DNA from: Pseudopedobacter sp037968815 | GTDB taxonomy: Bacteria > Bacteroidota > Bacteroidia > Sphingobacteriales > Sphingobacteriaceae | Assembly (NCBI GenBank): GCA_037968815.1 | Contig: JBBKWF010000011.1 | Span: 551,938 to 615,937, forward strand | Length of the DNA: 64,000 nucleotides | Direction of reading: 5' to 3' | Shown: piece by piece, positions 7,253 to 16,494 of the stretch | How positions within the stretch are numbered: the stretch's first letter is position 1 | Layout of the letters: every line of letters starts with the position of its first letter | The notes under the pieces: generated by a model | The model's input: only the letters and a program-made list of their open reading frames with translations | Told to the model about the DNA's origin: nothing | Databases searched by the model: none | Translations under genes and position numbers: made by a program

Positions 7253-10200
7253 ATGTATAAAATTTTATGTAGTTACCATCTTGGTAAGCAACAGTTGTTT
7301 ACCAAAAAAACCATTCTGTATATGAAGTTGTTAACAACCCTCATGTTCGGAGTTTTAATGCAAGTTAACGCTGCCAGTTTCGGACAAAAAGTTTCTATGA
7401 ATGTAGAAAATGCAAGCCTTATCCAAGTGCTTACTCAAATACAGAAACAAACCAATTATGACTTTATTTACAACTCTTCGCTTATAAAAAGTCAAAAAAT
7501 ATTAAACTATAAAGCAGAAGACAAAGACCTCACCACTGTACTTAATGAGATATTAACGCCACGTGGTTTAACCTTTGTAATTGAAGATAGAACTGTTTTT
7601 ATAAAGACAAAATCACTTAAAACTACTACTATAATTAAACAGGGACCAATTTCTGGAGTAGTAAAAGACGAACAGAATATACCTATTCCCGGGGCAGTAG
7701 TTTCAATTGCAGGCTCTAAATCTGCAACCGTAACAGATTTCAACGGAAATTTTAAGTTACTAAGTACAACTGAAGAAGGTTTATTAAGTGTTTCAGCTTT
7801 AGGCTATCAGCTTGTTGAAGTTCCTTTTAAAACAGGACAAAACCTTGAAGTTGTTTTAAAAGTAGAGAAAAAAATTCTGGATGAAATTGTAGTGGTTGGT
7901 TATGGCACTCAAAAAAGAGCCGATTTAACAGGAGCAGTGACACAAGTAAACGCAGAAGATATCGCTCTTAGACCAGATGCAAATATCGCAGGAACATTGC
8001 AAGGTTTAATGCCGGGATTAAACATTCAAATCAACAACGGAGATCCAACCTCAAATCCTGAGCTTAATGTCCGTGGATTTAACTCTATTAACGGAGGTAG
8101 CCCATTGATTTTAATTGATGGAATTGAAGGGAGTATTAGCCGTGTAAACCCTAATGATGTGGAGAGTGTTACCGTATTAAAGGATGCTGCATCTTCAGCA
8201 ATCTACGGCGCTAGAGGTTCTTTTGGAGTAATTTTAGTTACTACAAAAAAAGGTAAAGCAGGGGAAATGAAAGTTAACTATACCAATAACTTTGCATTTA
8301 CTACCCCTACAACACGTACTGATTTTGTATCGGATCCATATATATACGGAAAAACAGTCGACGCTGCAATCTATGGCTATAACGGAACAACTTACACTGG
8401 CTATAATGAACTAGACTACGAAGCCATAAAGATGGTTGCTAATGGAGAAATAGAACCTTTTAAAGAACTACAATCTAACGGAACATACAAGTTCTTTAGC
8501 AAGACTAATTGGTATGATTATATGTTCAAAGAGTTTCAACCATCAAACTTCCACAATGTTTCTATATCTGGTGGTAGTGATAAACTAAAAGGATACCTAT
8601 CTGGAAGAGTATTTAACCGTGAAACCATCAATAACATTGGTGATGATGCTGATGTTGAAAGATATAATTTAAAAGCTAATTTGGTATTTAACCCGAACCC
8701 TTGGTTAGAAATAAGTAACAATATCCAATTTATTGACGAAAAAGATAAAGAATACGGAGGATACAGAGGTGGTTACGGTGGCATATGGAGTACCACTACT
8801 TGGTATAACCTTTTCCCTTTTAACCCGAACTTTGTTGACGGAATACCTACTGATATTGGAACTGGTTCTGGTGGACAAGGTGGAGCTGCCGCTATGGAAG
8901 CTAAAAATAACTTTAGGGTATTTACTACAGAAGAACTTACAAACACTTTTAGGGTAAAACTTACTCCGATTAAAGACTTAGTAGTAAATTTAGATTATAG
9001 CAATCGCTTTGATAACACTACCCGAACTTATAGAACAAATGAGTTTGAGTATATTTCTAATAACAGGTTAGATTACACTACTGCTGGTTTAAATCAGTTA
9101 GGAGAGTACCGTTGGAAAGACAAATACAATGCTTTAAATATATTTGGTACTTACTCAAAAGATATTGCGAAAGACCACCATTTAAAATTATTGGTAGGGT
9201 TTAACCAAGAGATTTTTGATAGAGATCGTGTTTTTGCACAATCAAACGGTTTATTGGTAAGAGACTTATCAAATTTAGCATTAGGTACTTCGTATGACCA
9301 AATTGCCGGATCTACCACAAACTGGGCGGTACAAGGATACTTCACAAGGTTTAACTACGATTATAAGAACAAATATTTATTTCAAATTAATGCAAGATAT
9401 GATGGTTCTTCAAGATTTCCTGAAGAAAGCCGTTGGGGCTTCTTCCCTTCAGTATCTGGAGCATGGCAAATTGATAAAGAGAATTTCTTTAAACCATTAG
9501 AAAAATATGTTACCTCTTTAAAACTAAGAGCATCTTATGGTGAACTTGGTAACCAGACTGTAGGTGTAAATACATTTAAACAACTTTTACCTGTTGGCCA
9601 ATCTAGCTGGTTAGATAACAGCGTTCCGGTAATTTATGCAGGAGCACCAAGTCCGTTACCTAAAGTAGTTACTTGGGAAACCACAAAAAGTTTAGACTTT
9701 GGAGTTGACATCGGTTTATTAAAAAACCGCTTATTTGCAAACTTTGATTGGTATAACAAAACTACAGATGGTATGTATTTACCTGGTAAACCATTACCTG
9801 CTGTATTTGGCGCCGCAGAACCAAGAGAGAATTTTGCTGCTTTAGAAAACAAAGGTTTTGAATTGGGTATAACTTACCGAGATAAATTTGATGTAGCTGG
9901 TTCACCTTTAAAATTCAGTGTTTCTGCAAACGTATCTAACTTTAAAGCATACATCACCAAATACGACAACCCTAACGGCCTAATGAGTACGTACTGGGAA
10001 GGTCAACGTTTAGGAGAAATTTATGGCTATAAAGTGGATGGCCAGTTCCAGTCAGATGCTGAAGCTTTAGCTTATCAAAATTCCTTTGCAAACCCATCTA
10101 GTTCATTAGGTAATGTTTACAATTACATCATAAATGTAGTACAAAACAGCGAGTGGAACCACTTAAGAGGTGGAGACCTTAAATACCTTGATACTGATGG

Positions 10201-10822
10201 CGACGGACGTATTGACAAAGGAGATTATACTCTAGAGGACCATGGTGACTTAGTGCCTATTGGTAATACTTTACCTCAATTCCCGTTCGGTGGAAACTTA
10301 AATGCTTCTTGGAGATTGTTCGATTTCTCTCTTGCAGTAGCTGGTGTTGCTAAGCAAGACTGGAGCCCAACAGGTGATATCTTCTGGGGACCTTATTCAA
10401 GACCATATCTTTCTTTTATTCGTAAAGACTTAATTGATAATGCTTGGACTCCTGACAATCCGGGAAACACCTACCCACGTATTGAAAGAGGGTATGCTGC
10501 ATTGAACGGACAAAGATCAATGTACGAGCCGAATGATTATTACTTACAAAATGTAGGCTATTTAAGAGTTAAAAATCTTAGTCTAGGAGTTACCGTTCCT
10601 CAAAAAATCACTAAGAAATTCAGTATAGAAAAAATGAGATTGTTTTTTAGTGGTGAAAACATCTTTACTTGGAGTTTCGGAGGCTTAACCAAATATGTGG
10701 ATCCAGAACAAGCTGGTTCAGCAATTAGTTACTCAAACCCTGGAAATTCTCAAGGCCGTTCAGATTTACGTAGTTACCCATATGGTAAAACGTATTCATT
10801 CGGAATCAATATTATTTTATAA
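7253..10822 (+). CDS. SusC/RagA-family TonB-dependent outer-membrane transporter with STN signalling domain
   Basis: A 1189-residue active importer in the outer membrane, powered by TonB. Residues 1-45 are the long signal region usual for this family (MYKIL..., hydrophobic core about 25-40). The STN signalling domain is at about 48-118. A carboxypeptidase-regulatory-like beta domain (about 131-205) follows, then the linker DEIVVVGYGTQKRADLTGAV (210-229), the plug with NVRGFNSINGGSPLILIDG, and the 22-strand barrel to the end. The STN domain predicts contact with the FecR just upstream. The SusD partner begins 17 bases downstream. An internal Met at 7322 would keep the signal core, but the family normally begins at the upstream Met. 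Confidence 0.95.
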   Translation: MYKILCSYHLGKQQLFTKKTILYMKLLTTLMFGVLMQVNAASFGQKVSMNVENASLIQVLTQIQKQTNYDFIYNSSLIKSQKILNYKAEDKDLTTVLNEILTPRGLTFVIEDRTVFIKTKSLKTTTIIKQGPISGVVKDEQNIPIPGAVVSIAGSKSATVTDFNGNFKLLSTTEEGLLSVSALGYQLVEVPFKTGQNLEVVLKVEKKILDEIVVVGYGTQKRADLTGAVTQVNAEDIALRPDANIAGTLQGLMPGLNIQINNGDPTSNPELNVRGFNSINGGSPLILIDGIEGSISRVNPNDVESVTVLKDAASSAIYGARGSFGVILVTTKKGKAGEMKVNYTNNFAFTTPTTRTDFVSDPYIYGKTVDAAIYGYNGTTYTGYNELDYEAIKMVANGEIEPFKELQSNGTYKFFSKTNWYDYMFKEFQPSNFHNVSISGGSDKLKGYLSGRVFNRETINNIGDDADVERYNLKANLVFNPNPWLEISNNIQFIDEKDKEYGGYRGGYGGIWSTTTWYNLFPFNPNFVDGIPTDIGTGSGGQGGAAAMEAKNNFRVFTTEELTNTFRVKLTPIKDLVVNLDYSNRFDNTTRTYRTNEFEYISNNRLDYTTAGLNQLGEYRWKDKYNALNIFGTYSKDIAKDHHLKLLVGFNQEIFDRDRVFAQSNGLLVRDLSNLALGTSYDQIAGSTTNWAVQGYFTRFNYDYKNKYLFQINARYDGSSRFPEESRWGFFPSVSGAWQIDKENFFKPLEKYVTSLKLRASYGELGNQTVGVNTFKQLLPVGQSSWLDNSVPVIYAGAPSPLPKVVTWETTKSLDFGVDIGLLKNRLFANFDWYNKTTDGMYLPGKPLPAVFGAAEPRENFAALENKGFELGITYRDKFDVAGSPLKFSVSANVSNFKAYITKYDNPNGLMSTYWEGQRLGEIYGYKVDGQFQSDAEALAYQNSFANPSSSLGNVYNYIINVVQNSEWNHLRGGDLKYLDTDGDGRIDKGDYTLEDHGDLVPIGNTLPQFPFGGNLNASWRLFDFSLAVAGVAKQDWSPTGDIFWGPYSRPYLSFIRKDLIDNAWTPDNPGNTYPRIERGYAALNGQRSMYEPNDYYLQNVGYLRVKNLSLGVTVPQKITKKFSIEKMRLFFSGENIFTWSFGGLTKYVDPEQAGSAISYSNPGNSQGRSDLRSYPYGKTYSFGINIIL

Positions 10823-10839
10823 CCGTTTAAAAATATAAC

Positions 10840-12603
10840 ATGAAAAGATATAAATTATTGCTAAGCCTTACATTAGGTATCAGCGTTGTATTTTCATCCT
10901 GTAAAAAAGATTTTTTAGACCAACCATCTGAAGATCAAGTAGAAGGGCAATTCTTTTTTAATACAGCAAAAGATCTGGAAGTAGCAACCAACGACTTTTA
11001 CACCATGATTTCAAGCACAGCTGTATATAACGAAGATGCCGCTTCAGATAACATTGTGCCTTTAATTACCAACGACAGAGTAAGAGGTAATAGAATTGTA
11101 CCTACTGCAAGTGGTAGTGGAGGATGGTCATGGAGCCGTTTACGAGATATTAATTATTTTTTGGCGAACTATGAAAAAGTGCCAGATCAAGCTGCTAAAG
11201 ATAAATACAGCGGAGTCGCTCGTTTTTTTAGAGCTTACTTTTATTACTATAAAGTGAACACTTTTGGCGATGTGCCATGGATTAACAAAGTTTTAACAGC
11301 TGACGATCCTGACTTATACAAAGCAAGAGACTCAAGAGAATTGGTAATGGATTCTGTAATGGCAGATATTGATTACGCTATTGCAAATATCCCAGCAGAG
11401 AAGCAGTTAAATAGAATCACCAAATACACTGCTTTAATGCTAAAAGCTAGAATCGCACTTTTTGAAGGAACTTATAGAAAGTACCATGGAATTGCAGGAC
11501 ATCAGCACTTCTTGGAAGAGGCAGCTTCCGCATCTGAGGCTTTAATGAACACTAACGCCTATACACTTTATACTGCCGGTGGTAAAGACAAAGCTTACCG
11601 CGATTTATTTGCTCGTAATAATCAGGATAATGTAGAAACAATTCTTTCTGTAGATTATGAACTAGGAATTAAGGTACACACCCTTATCGCACAGGCTATG
11701 ACTTCACCAACTTATGGAGCTTGGGGAGTTACAAAAGATATGATTAACAGTTATCTATTAACAAATGGAACGCCGTTTACAGATCAAGCAAATTACCAAA
11801 CCAAAAGTTATTTAGATGAAATGACAGGTCGTGACCCTCGTTTAACGCAAACTACTGCTGGTCCTGATTTTAGAGTTAACGGTCAAACTGCAGATGAGCC
11901 AGTAAGTCTTAATGCGACTACTACAGGTTACCGAGTAATCAAAGCATTGCCTACACGTGACCAATGGTCGTCTTCTTATTTCGATATTATTGTTCTTAGA
12001 TATGCAGAAGCACTTTTAGTTTATGCAGAAGCAAAAGCCGAATTAGGAACACTAACTCAAACAGATTTAAACAAATCTATTAACCTATTAAGATCAAGAG
12101 TGGATATGCCACCTTTAGTTATGGCTGTTGCAAATGCTAATCCAGACCCTTACCAAGAAGCTATGTATCCTAATGTAGATCAAGGTTTAAACAAAGGGGT
12201 GATTTTAGAAATCAGAAGAGAACGCCGTGTTGAAATGTTTAATGAAGGTTTAAGGTGGGATGATTTGATGCGTTGGAAAGCTGGATCAAAAATCACACAA
12301 CCAATGGTAGGTATTTATTTCCCAGGTACAGGTAATTATGACTTTACTGGTAACGGACAAGCAGATGTTAATGTGAACACCGGTAGTACTTCTGGCGCAC
12401 CGTCTTCAGTTTCTTCATTTATCAATATTCTACAGCGGACTTTACGTAATCCAGTTACCGGAACGCAGAACTCCCCAACAGGCAACTTAGATCCGTTTCC
12501 TCAGGGTGGGGTTTTTGATGAATCACGCGACTACCTCGCTCCTATACCTTTAGAAGATTTAAAATTAAACCCTCAATTAGAACAAAACCCTAATTGGAAT
12601 TAA
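10840..12603 (+). CDS. SusD/RagB-family surface nutrient-binding lipoprotein
   Basis: A 587-residue lipoprotein that forms the lid over the SusC channel and captures substrate at the cell surface. The signal ends at SSC with lipidated C21, followed by KKDFLDQPSEDQ, the usual SusD opening. The N-terminal TPR-like helical half contains RDINYFLANYEKVPD and ARFFRAYFYYYKVNTFGDVP. The C-terminal half has the conserved EIRRERRVEMFNEGLRWDDL and ends NPQLEQNPNWN. The substrate cannot be deduced from sequence alone. It is translated immediately after SusC. Confidence 0.95.
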   Translation: MKRYKLLLSLTLGISVVFSSCKKDFLDQPSEDQVEGQFFFNTAKDLEVATNDFYTMISSTAVYNEDAASDNIVPLITNDRVRGNRIVPTASGSGGWSWSRLRDINYFLANYEKVPDQAAKDKYSGVARFFRAYFYYYKVNTFGDVPWINKVLTADDPDLYKARDSRELVMDSVMADIDYAIANIPAEKQLNRITKYTALMLKARIALFEGTYRKYHGIAGHQHFLEEAASASEALMNTNAYTLYTAGGKDKAYRDLFARNNQDNVETILSVDYELGIKVHTLIAQAMTSPTYGAWGVTKDMINSYLLTNGTPFTDQANYQTKSYLDEMTGRDPRLTQTTAGPDFRVNGQTADEPVSLNATTTGYRVIKALPTRDQWSSSYFDIIVLRYAEALLVYAEAKAELGTLTQTDLNKSINLLRSRVDMPPLVMAVANANPDPYQEAMYPNVDQGLNKGVILEIRRERRVEMFNEGLRWDDLMRWKAGSKITQPMVGIYFPGTGNYDFTGNGQADVNVNTGSTSGAPSSVSSFINILQRTLRNPVTGTQNSPTGNLDPFPQGGVFDESRDYLAPIPLEDLKLNPQLEQNPNWN

Positions 12604-12630
12604 TAATTAATATTTAATAATTATATAAAT

Positions 12631-14316
12631 ATGGAAAAGCGTAGCATTTATAAAGTTTTAGCTCTCTTTTTTGCAGTAGCCACCTTATGGGGTTGCAAAA
12701 AATCTGAGGCAGACTTTGAAAAGAAACTGATTGTTAATACGGATTACATAGAGGTTGCTAGTAAATCTAATTCGTATACATTCGAGATTTTATCTAATCA
12801 AAATATTGATCTTTTAGCTGATGTTGATTGGATTGTTTTTGATACTTCTGCCTTAAATAAAGGTAAACACTTAGTTAAATTCACTACTGTTACAAATGAA
12901 GACAGTGAACGGAACGGTAAAATCACCGTAAAAGTTAACGAGCAAATGACTAAAGAAATATTAGTTATTCAAGAGTCTGGTTTAGTAAGTATGTTTTATG
13001 TTAAAACAGGAGCAACTGGTGCAGGTAGTTCTTGGGATGATGCAACAGATTTAACTACCGCAATCGCTAATGCAACTAGTGGAAGTATTATCAACATAGC
13101 AGAAGGTACTTATATGCCTACCAAAACAATTTCTGGTGGCGACCCTGTTAATGATAGTGATAAGACCTTTGAGATCAATAAAAACCTTACAATAATTGGA
13201 GGTTTTGCATCAAATGCACTTATAGGAGATAATCCTGACCCAATTGCTTACCCTACAATTCTTAGTGGTAATTCAATTGCATTCCACGTGGTAACTGTTA
13301 CTGCGCTTGCTGCTTCTGAAGAAAAAGTGACTTTAGAGGGTTTAACAATTAAAGAAGGTTACGCTACGGATAGAAGTACAAATATTTCTATTAATGGAAA
13401 ATCTTTTAGCAGAGGAATTGGTGGTGGTATAACCATTGGTGGTTCAAATATCTTGTTAAAGAATGTAAATATCATTGATAATGGTGCTGGGGCAGGCCTT
13501 GGTAGTGCCGGCCAATGTGCAGGTATTTATGCCTTTGAAGGTGCTACAGTAGAAATGAGAAACTGTAAAATAAGCAATAACAGCACAGTTGGTAATCAAG
13601 GTGGTGTTTGGATTAATTCATCCAAAGCTTACATTTATGACACTCAAATTATTGATAATTCCGCGACAGGAACTGCACCAGGCTTACACGGCTACCCTGA
13701 TGCCGAGTTGTACGTTTATAATTCAGAAATTAAAAATAACAGCAACCGTTCATTCGGCGCAGGGCTTTACTTACGTCAAGGATCTAAAGGTTTTATCGTA
13801 AATACAATCATATCAGGAAATGAGACGACTTCTGCTAACGGTGGTGGCGGAGTGATGATGTATGATAACTGTGATGCAACTTTTATAAGCAGTACCATAA
13901 CTGGTAACTCTGCTGTTGGACCAGGTGGAGGTATTTACCGTCGCCAAAACAGTAACTCACTTACGTTAATTAACACTATTGTTTCTGGTAATTCCCAAAG
14001 AGCAAGTAGTACAGACGTTGATACTTATGTAGCGGATGCAGGACCGTTTTCGGTGAAAAATTCTATTATCGAAACAAAGGCTTATGATGGTACAGGTGCT
14101 GAAGTTACAAGTGCTTCATTTACTGCAGCAACCATGTTTAACACTAATCTCCGTTTAATTGGAACTGATAACCCAGGACTTACAAATGGAATCGGTTCAA
14201 CTATATTAAGCTCAGTAGCCCAAGGTTTCACCCCGGCTTTAGGTAACGAAATAGAAAAGGATTTCAACGGAGTTAGCAGAGAAGGTAAAACCATTATGGG
14301 AGCTTTTGTTCAATAA
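12631..14316 (+). CDS. surface lipoprotein with BACON-like domain and right-handed parallel beta-helix
   Basis: A 561-residue lipoprotein (lipobox ending WGC, C22). Residues about 35-115 resemble a BACON domain, with beta strands, ADVDWI and closing IQESG; this module is frequent in Bacteroidota surface proteins. From about 122 on, VKTGATGAGSSWDDATDL opens a long beta-helix with short Gly/Asn-rich rungs (for example IYDTQIIDNSATG, FIVNTIISGN, FISSTITGNSAVG) of the polymorphic-repeat/PbH1 kind. Beta-helices may be lyases, esterases or purely binding scaffolds. No catalytic triad could be picked out. In gene order it takes the place of SusE/SusF, so surface binding of the substrate is the most economical reading. 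Confidence 0.8.
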   Translation: MEKRSIYKVLALFFAVATLWGCKKSEADFEKKLIVNTDYIEVASKSNSYTFEILSNQNIDLLADVDWIVFDTSALNKGKHLVKFTTVTNEDSERNGKITVKVNEQMTKEILVIQESGLVSMFYVKTGATGAGSSWDDATDLTTAIANATSGSIINIAEGTYMPTKTISGGDPVNDSDKTFEINKNLTIIGGFASNALIGDNPDPIAYPTILSGNSIAFHVVTVTALAASEEKVTLEGLTIKEGYATDRSTNISINGKSFSRGIGGGITIGGSNILLKNVNIIDNGAGAGLGSAGQCAGIYAFEGATVEMRNCKISNNSTVGNQGGVWINSSKAYIYDTQIIDNSATGTAPGLHGYPDAELYVYNSEIKNNSNRSFGAGLYLRQGSKGFIVNTIISGNETTSANGGGGVMMYDNCDATFISSTITGNSAVGPGGGIYRRQNSNSLTLINTIVSGNSQRASSTDVDTYVADAGPFSVKNSIIETKAYDGTGAEVTSASFTAATMFNTNLRLIGTDNPGLTNGIGSTILSSVAQGFTPALGNEIEKDFNGVSREGKTIMGAFVQ

Positions 14317-14322
14317 TAAACT

Positions 14323-15477
14323 ATGAAAAAAATCTGTTTTTTAACTTTCATCATTGCATTTTTAGGCTTAACTGGCTACAGTCAGACGCAGCCTAAAACT
14401 GTGATGTTGGTATTAGGTTCTGCAAATCCCGAAACATTGGGTAACCGTGTTATTGTGGCTTCCAAACTGTATAAAATACAAAAGTTTGATAAGATTATCG
14501 TATCTGGCGGATGTGGAGCACATGCTTCATCCTTATGTGAAGCTTCTGCAATGAAAAATCAGTTGATAGCTAAAGGAGTTCCAGAGCAAATCATCTACAA
14601 AGAAGAAGATTCTAAGACTACTGTTCAAAACTATATTTATAGTAGAGTTTTAAAAGACGAAAATGGTGAAATAATCATCCAAAAAAATGATAGCCTTTAC
14701 GTTGTATCAGACCATTGGCATGCCATAGCTGTAGCTGCAAGGTTTAAAAAGTATGATGAGGTGAATGCGAAATTCTTTATTGAAGGAGATTTAACCCCGA
14801 AACCTAGTGATTTACTTGATTACGCTGGTATTTTCAATAAAGTAGCTGATAATAATGACTTTATTTTAAAAGGAATATGGCCTACACCTAGCGCTGTTTA
14901 TACCGAAAACGGATATACCAATTATGTTTTTTTAGATCGAGCTTATTCTGTGAAGAACAATAACCCAAATGAGATAATGTTTTCATCGCTTAAACAGTTA
15001 AAGCCAGCTCTACCCTTAAACTGGGAATCAGTAGATGCCATAGCCAGAGATGACAAAAAAGGTTTACTATTTATATTTAGTAAACTGGAGTACCAAGTTT
15101 CATCTGACAAGAAAAATAAAGCTCCTATTTTATTACCCTTAAATCAATTAGTTATTGATTTACCAACAGATATTAAAAGTATCGACGCAAGCTTTATTAA
15201 GGATGACAACTTATATCTTTTTACCGGAAAAAGGATCATCATTGCCAGTAGAAATGGCAAGAGGTTTAAAGTATCAGAAGTTAATGATATAAAAAGCATC
15301 ACAAGCAACTGGCCATATGTATGGGCTGATGGTGATTTAACTGCCGCAAATTATGATGTTATAAACAAAGTAATTTACCTGTATAAAAACCGTGAAGTTT
15401 TAACAATTGACCAAAAAAATAGTTCAGAAACATTGCCAAAAAGATTAAAAATTAAATGGCAAGACCTTAAAAATTAA
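14323..15477 (+). CDS. exported DUF218 (YdcF/SanA-like) protein with C-terminal hemopexin-like four-repeat domain
   Basis: A 384-residue protein with a cleavable signal (about 1-20). The DUF218 domain spans about 24-165 and shows MLVLGSANPETLGNR, KIIVSGGCG, the EASAMKNQLIAKGVP helix, DSKTTVQNYIYS and VVSDHWHAIAVAARF. The C-terminal half contains four related segments beginning near residues 190, 237, 287 and 338. Each follows the pattern D/S-A-x5-8-hydrophobic-x-F/Y-x(2-4)-hydrophobic, for example IDASFIKDDNLYLFTGKRII. This resembles the blades of a hemopexin propeller. DUF218 proteins act on envelope precursors or remain of unknown reaction. The gene lies 6 bases after the beta-helix gene and 3 before the phosphodiester glycosidase, so it belongs to the same operon. 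The hemopexin assignment is by eye. Confidence 0.75.
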   Translation: MKKICFLTFIIAFLGLTGYSQTQPKTVMLVLGSANPETLGNRVIVASKLYKIQKFDKIIVSGGCGAHASSLCEASAMKNQLIAKGVPEQIIYKEEDSKTTVQNYIYSRVLKDENGEIIIQKNDSLYVVSDHWHAIAVAARFKKYDEVNAKFFIEGDLTPKPSDLLDYAGIFNKVADNNDFILKGIWPTPSAVYTENGYTNYVFLDRAYSVKNNNPNEIMFSSLKQLKPALPLNWESVDAIARDDKKGLLFIFSKLEYQVSSDKKNKAPILLPLNQLVIDLPTDIKSIDASFIKDDNLYLFTGKRIIIASRNGKRFKVSEVNDIKSITSNWPYVWADGDLTAANYDVINKVIYLYKNREVLTIDQKNSSETLPKRLKIKWQDLKN

Positions 15478-15480
15478 AAA

Positions 15481-16374
15481 ATGAAAAAAATATTTTTAAT
15501 ATTATTTATTTCGACATCATACTTCCTTTCAGGATGCAAAAAGTATGATGATGGCACCCAACTTCCTTACGTTGCGCCAGAAGAAAATTCAAACGTTGAA
15601 TTAGAAGATTTAGTTGCAAATGCAGCTTGGCAAACTGAAAATGTAGCCGATGGTATCGTATGGAAATACTATCAATTTCCAAACATTTTTGATTCACGAC
15701 AATCCATCACCCTTTTTGATATTGATATGAACAAGGATATAAAACTTGACATACCATATGTAACCAAAGGAAACGGTTTCTTAAAAACAAGTGACGCAGC
15801 TACTACTGCTAATGCAGATGTAGCTATTAACGGAAGTTACTTCGATACCACAAATGGTGGTTCTACCCCTTACTTTAGAAGTAAAAGCTCCTTAATTACG
15901 CAAACTGTAACAGGTTTTACCTCTTATAGGGAAAATGCGGCCTTTACCATCAGCGTATTAGGTAAACCCGGAATTGCAAAAAAACCAGGTGGTGGTTGGG
16001 ATCAAATTAATGCCGCTTATGTATTAGCCGGCGGTCCTTTACTAGTCTTTGATGGTAAAAAAGTACCTCAACTTGATGTAACCTTTAATACAGGCCGTAA
16101 CCCGAGAACTGTTATTGGAATAACAAAAGACAACCACTTATTGATGCTTGTTAACGACGGAAGATCTGGCCAATCACTTGGTTTAGGAACGGTTCAACTC
16201 TCAGAACTAATGCTTGCTTTGGGTTGTGAAGCCGCTGTAAACATGGACGGTGGCGGTTCTTCTACTGCTTGGGTAAAAGGAGAAGGCGTTGTCAATTATC
16301 CATCAGATAACGGAAAGTTTGACCATGCTGGTGAAAGGGCCGTTGCCACTGTAATTACCGCTACTGCAAAATAA
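15481..16374 (+). CDS. phosphodiester glycosidase family lipoprotein (NAGPA domain, PF09992-like)
   Basis: A 297-residue lipoprotein with a textbook lipobox LSGC (C19). The catalytic domain shows the family landmarks in order: AINGSYFDTTNGGSTPYF, VLAGGPLLVFDGK, NPRTVIGITKDNHLLMLVNDG, then AVNMDGGGSSTAW and the terminal GERAVATVI. The mammalian member (uncovering enzyme) removes GlcNAc from a GlcNAc-1-phospho-6-mannose diester. Bacterial members cleave sugar-phosphodiester bonds. Here it is inferred to attack a phosphodiester-linked glycan or polymer at the cell surface for uptake by the upstream SusC/D pair. It is the only recognisable glycan-active hydrolase in the locus. Confidence 0.9.
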   Translation: MKKIFLILFISTSYFLSGCKKYDDGTQLPYVAPEENSNVELEDLVANAAWQTENVADGIVWKYYQFPNIFDSRQSITLFDIDMNKDIKLDIPYVTKGNGFLKTSDAATTANADVAINGSYFDTTNGGSTPYFRSKSSLITQTVTGFTSYRENAAFTISVLGKPGIAKKPGGGWDQINAAYVLAGGPLLVFDGKKVPQLDVTFNTGRNPRTVIGITKDNHLLMLVNDGRSGQSLGLGTVQLSELMLALGCEAAVNMDGGGSSTAWVKGEGVVNYPSDNGKFDHAGERAVATVITATAK

Positions 16375-16412
16375 TCACTATATAAAAACACGAAACTAGC
16401 TGTAAAAAAACA

Positions 16413-16446
16413 CGCTATAAGTCTGCAAAAAAGCAGACTTATAGCG
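16413..16446. promoter_or_regulatory. perfect 14-bp hairpin between the glycosidase and NHL genes
   Basis: CGCTATAAGTCTGC (16413-16426) pairs perfectly with 16433-16446 around an A6 loop. On the plus strand no T run follows. On the minus strand it is followed by a T-rich stretch. It may be a partial terminator or an mRNA-processing element that lowers expression of the downstream gene. Confidence 0.65.
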
Positions 16447-16494
16447 ATAGCTATGTCTCCACTAATTAAATCATCAAATTTTAAATTAAATATT

